Shown: positions 14,260 to 14,816 of the stretch, one piece after another
How positions within the stretch are numbered: the stretch's first letter is position 1
Layout: every line of letters begins with the position of its first letter
Source of the DNA: JAGQRJ01 sp041402045
GTDB lineage: Bacteria; Planctomycetota; J058
Direction: 5' to 3'
Assembly (NCBI GenBank): GCA_041402045.1
Contig: JAWKSZ010000105.1
Span: forward strand, 1 to 14,816
DNA: 14,816 bases
Notes under the pieces: model-generated
What the model was told of the DNA's origin: nothing
The model's database searches: none
The model's input: the letters and a program-made list of their open reading frames with translations, nothing else
Made by a program: the position numbers and the translations under genes

Positions 14260-14302
14260 CTTACGTGGAATGCCTCCTGGCATTGGGGTTTACCCCCGCC
14301 CG
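14260..14302 (-). repeat. Right inverted repeat of the insertion element
   Basis: The partner of 12721-12763, 135 bases upstream of the transposase start. Its outer part overlaps the first copy of the 36-base repeat described at 14286-14321. Confidence 0.7.
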
Positions 14303-14321
14303 CGACCGCCGGCGCGGTCCC
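14286..14321 (+). repeat. 36-base direct repeat, copy 1
   Basis: Begins gggtttaccc and ends cggcgcggtccc. It is identical to 14781-14816 except for one base (ccgcc versus ccgtc). The two copies flank the 14.3-14.8 kb repeat cluster. Confidence 0.9.
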
Positions 14322-14404
14322 GATCACGCCTCGGATCCGGCGCTGCGACGGGGGGCGGAGAAGGAGCGGGGGCACCCCCCCAGCGCCCTTCTCCTGCGCG
14401 GGCA

Positions 14405-14430
14405 GGGATAAACCTAGGAGTGTTCGGCAC
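14405..14430 (+). repeat. Outer inverted repeat, left arm (partner 14766-14791)
   Basis: 26 bases matching the reverse complement of 14766-14791 with two mismatches; they share the aggagtgttcggcac core. Together they bound a 387-base unit, the size of a small non-autonomous element. Confidence 0.85.
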
Positions 14431-14501
14431 GCAGCGTGCGCCAGGCGCGTGGCGCCCTGGCCAGCGCGGAGCTCTTCTGCGGTGGCGTTGCTCGCACACA
14501 A

Positions 14502-14649
14502 GGTAGGGGCGGGGCTTGTCCCCGCCCGGTATGTGCGTCCCTCCACCCTTCGGAATGGAGGGCCTACCCGCGGCGCCTGCTCGGAGCTCCGCCGCCACGG
14601 AGGCTCAAGGGACGCACATACCCGGGCGGGGACGAGCCCCGCCCCTACC
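14502..14649. repeat. Large hairpin-forming inverted repeat (41/42-base arms)
   Basis: The arms 14502-14542 and 14608-14649 are reverse complements with one substitution and one single-base indel. The 65-base spacer has its own small stem (ccctcca with tggaggg, 14539-14545 with about 14556-14562). It would form a very stable cruciform or RNA hairpin. Confidence 0.9.
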
Positions 14650-14765
14650 CCTTGCGGAAGCGGACCGACGCCCGCGGGCGGGGGTAACCCCCGCCCCTAC
14701 CCCTGTGAGGGCACACGCGACGGATAGGACAGGCACAGCCGATTCGAGCCTCGCTGCCGAAGACC

Positions 14766-14791
14766 GTGCCGAACACTCCTGGGTTTACCCC
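14766..14791 (-). repeat. Outer inverted repeat, right arm (partner 14405-14430)
   Basis: The right arm of the 387-base unit. It runs directly into copy 2 of the 36-base direct repeat. Confidence 0.85.
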
Positions 14792-14816
14792 CGCCCGCGA
14801 CCGTCGGCGCGGTCCC
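14781..14816 (+). repeat. 36-base direct repeat, copy 2 (reaches window edge)
   Basis: 35 of 36 bases identical to 14286-14321. It reaches the last base of the window, so the repeat may continue beyond it. Confidence 0.9.

Larger units (their letters stand above)
12721..14302. mobile_element. IS4-family insertion sequence, apparently within a palindromic repeat
   Basis: A transposase gene is bracketed by imperfect inverted repeats at 12721-12763 and 14260-14302 (35 of 43 bases match after reverse complementing). The total of about 1.58 kb suits the family. Base composition inside is clearly less GC-rich than the surroundings, which marks recent acquisition. The inner part of the inverted repeats (ccccaatg, then cag, ggc and ctaag/cgtaag) may be the true element ends. 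The outer part (cgggcgggg-taaa) matches a repeat module found three more times at 14.4-14.8 kb, so the element may sit at the centre of a pre-existing palindrome. Exact ends and target duplication are not resolved. Confidence 0.7.
14303..14816. repeat. Cluster of nested GC-rich palindromic repeats, no gene
   Basis: About 510 bases without a supportable gene. It is built from nested inverted repeats: an imperfect hairpin near 14358-14395 (ggagaagg with ccttctcc), a 26-base pair 14405-14430 with 14766-14791 (two mismatches), and inside it a 41/42-base pair at 14502-14542 and 14608-14649. A short palindrome cgggcgggggtaacccccgc lies at about 14680-14699. The module gcgggc-gggg-taaacc recurs on both strands. 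Short reading frames here give GAGLVPAR- and GTSPAPT-like peptides, the usual translation of such palindromes and not proteins. This looks like a nest of REP/MITE-type elements. Confidence 0.85.

Noticed and set aside
14149..14727. A 192-residue plus-strand frame and similar frames in the repeat cluster
   Set aside because: They translate the palindromic repeats on both strands into the same GAGLVPAR/GTSPAPT-type peptides and have no ribosome binding site or domain.
14286..14816. CRISPR array
   Set aside because: The repeats are nested and inverted, of differing lengths, and not regularly spaced with unique spacers; no cas gene is present.

Overview
The window is about 70% G+C and looks like a chromosomal stretch from a high-GC bacterium, most likely Planctomycetota (Myxococcota is the main alternative). 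The reasons are the planctomycete-type ECF sigma factor, the very long membrane-anchored Ser/Thr kinase with a TPR-like sensor half, and third codon positions that are almost all G or C. One segment, 12.72-14.30 kb, is visibly less GC-rich and carries an IS4-family transposase.

Layout. From 0.15 to 6.8 kb all genes run leftward. In transcription order they are a GYF-domain membrane protein, a very highly charged coiled-coil protein, a possible 67-residue Arg-rich protein (these three overlap start to stop), then an ECF sigma factor, a lipoprotein and a carbamate kinase. From 7.0 to 12.6 kb everything runs rightward: a conserved uncharacterised 265-residue protein with a strong UUCG hairpin after it, a non-coding RNA locus, a Ser/Thr kinase and a DEDDh 3'-5' exonuclease. 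The IS4-family element and a dense cluster of GC-rich palindromic repeats fill 12.7-14.8 kb.

The most interesting part is 7950-8174. Read linearly, the T-arm and D-arm of a tRNA occur in reversed order, which first suggests tRNA debris. Folded, they form one continuous structure: a long stem with symmetric GA/GA internal pairs and a kink leads to an anticodon-stem equivalent, a canonical T-arm, a short closed acceptor-like hairpin and a canonical D-arm. This is the architecture of YrlA, the bacterial Y RNA that mimics tRNA and normally partners the Ro60/Rsr ring protein. Three bases after it comes a complete cloverleaf tRNA with anticodon GAC but C instead of the near-universal U33, and then directly a hairpin terminator. 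The two RNAs are probably one transcription unit. No Ro60, RtcB or RtcA gene is in the window, so the partner has to be sought in the flanks.

How the genes may work together: the kinase and exonuclease (47-base gap, same strand) look co-transcribed. The sigma factor and kinase are of types that signal together in planctomycetes, but they are not adjacent here. The GYF, coiled-coil and Arg-rich set looks like a translationally coupled cell-envelope or scaffold operon of unknown function.
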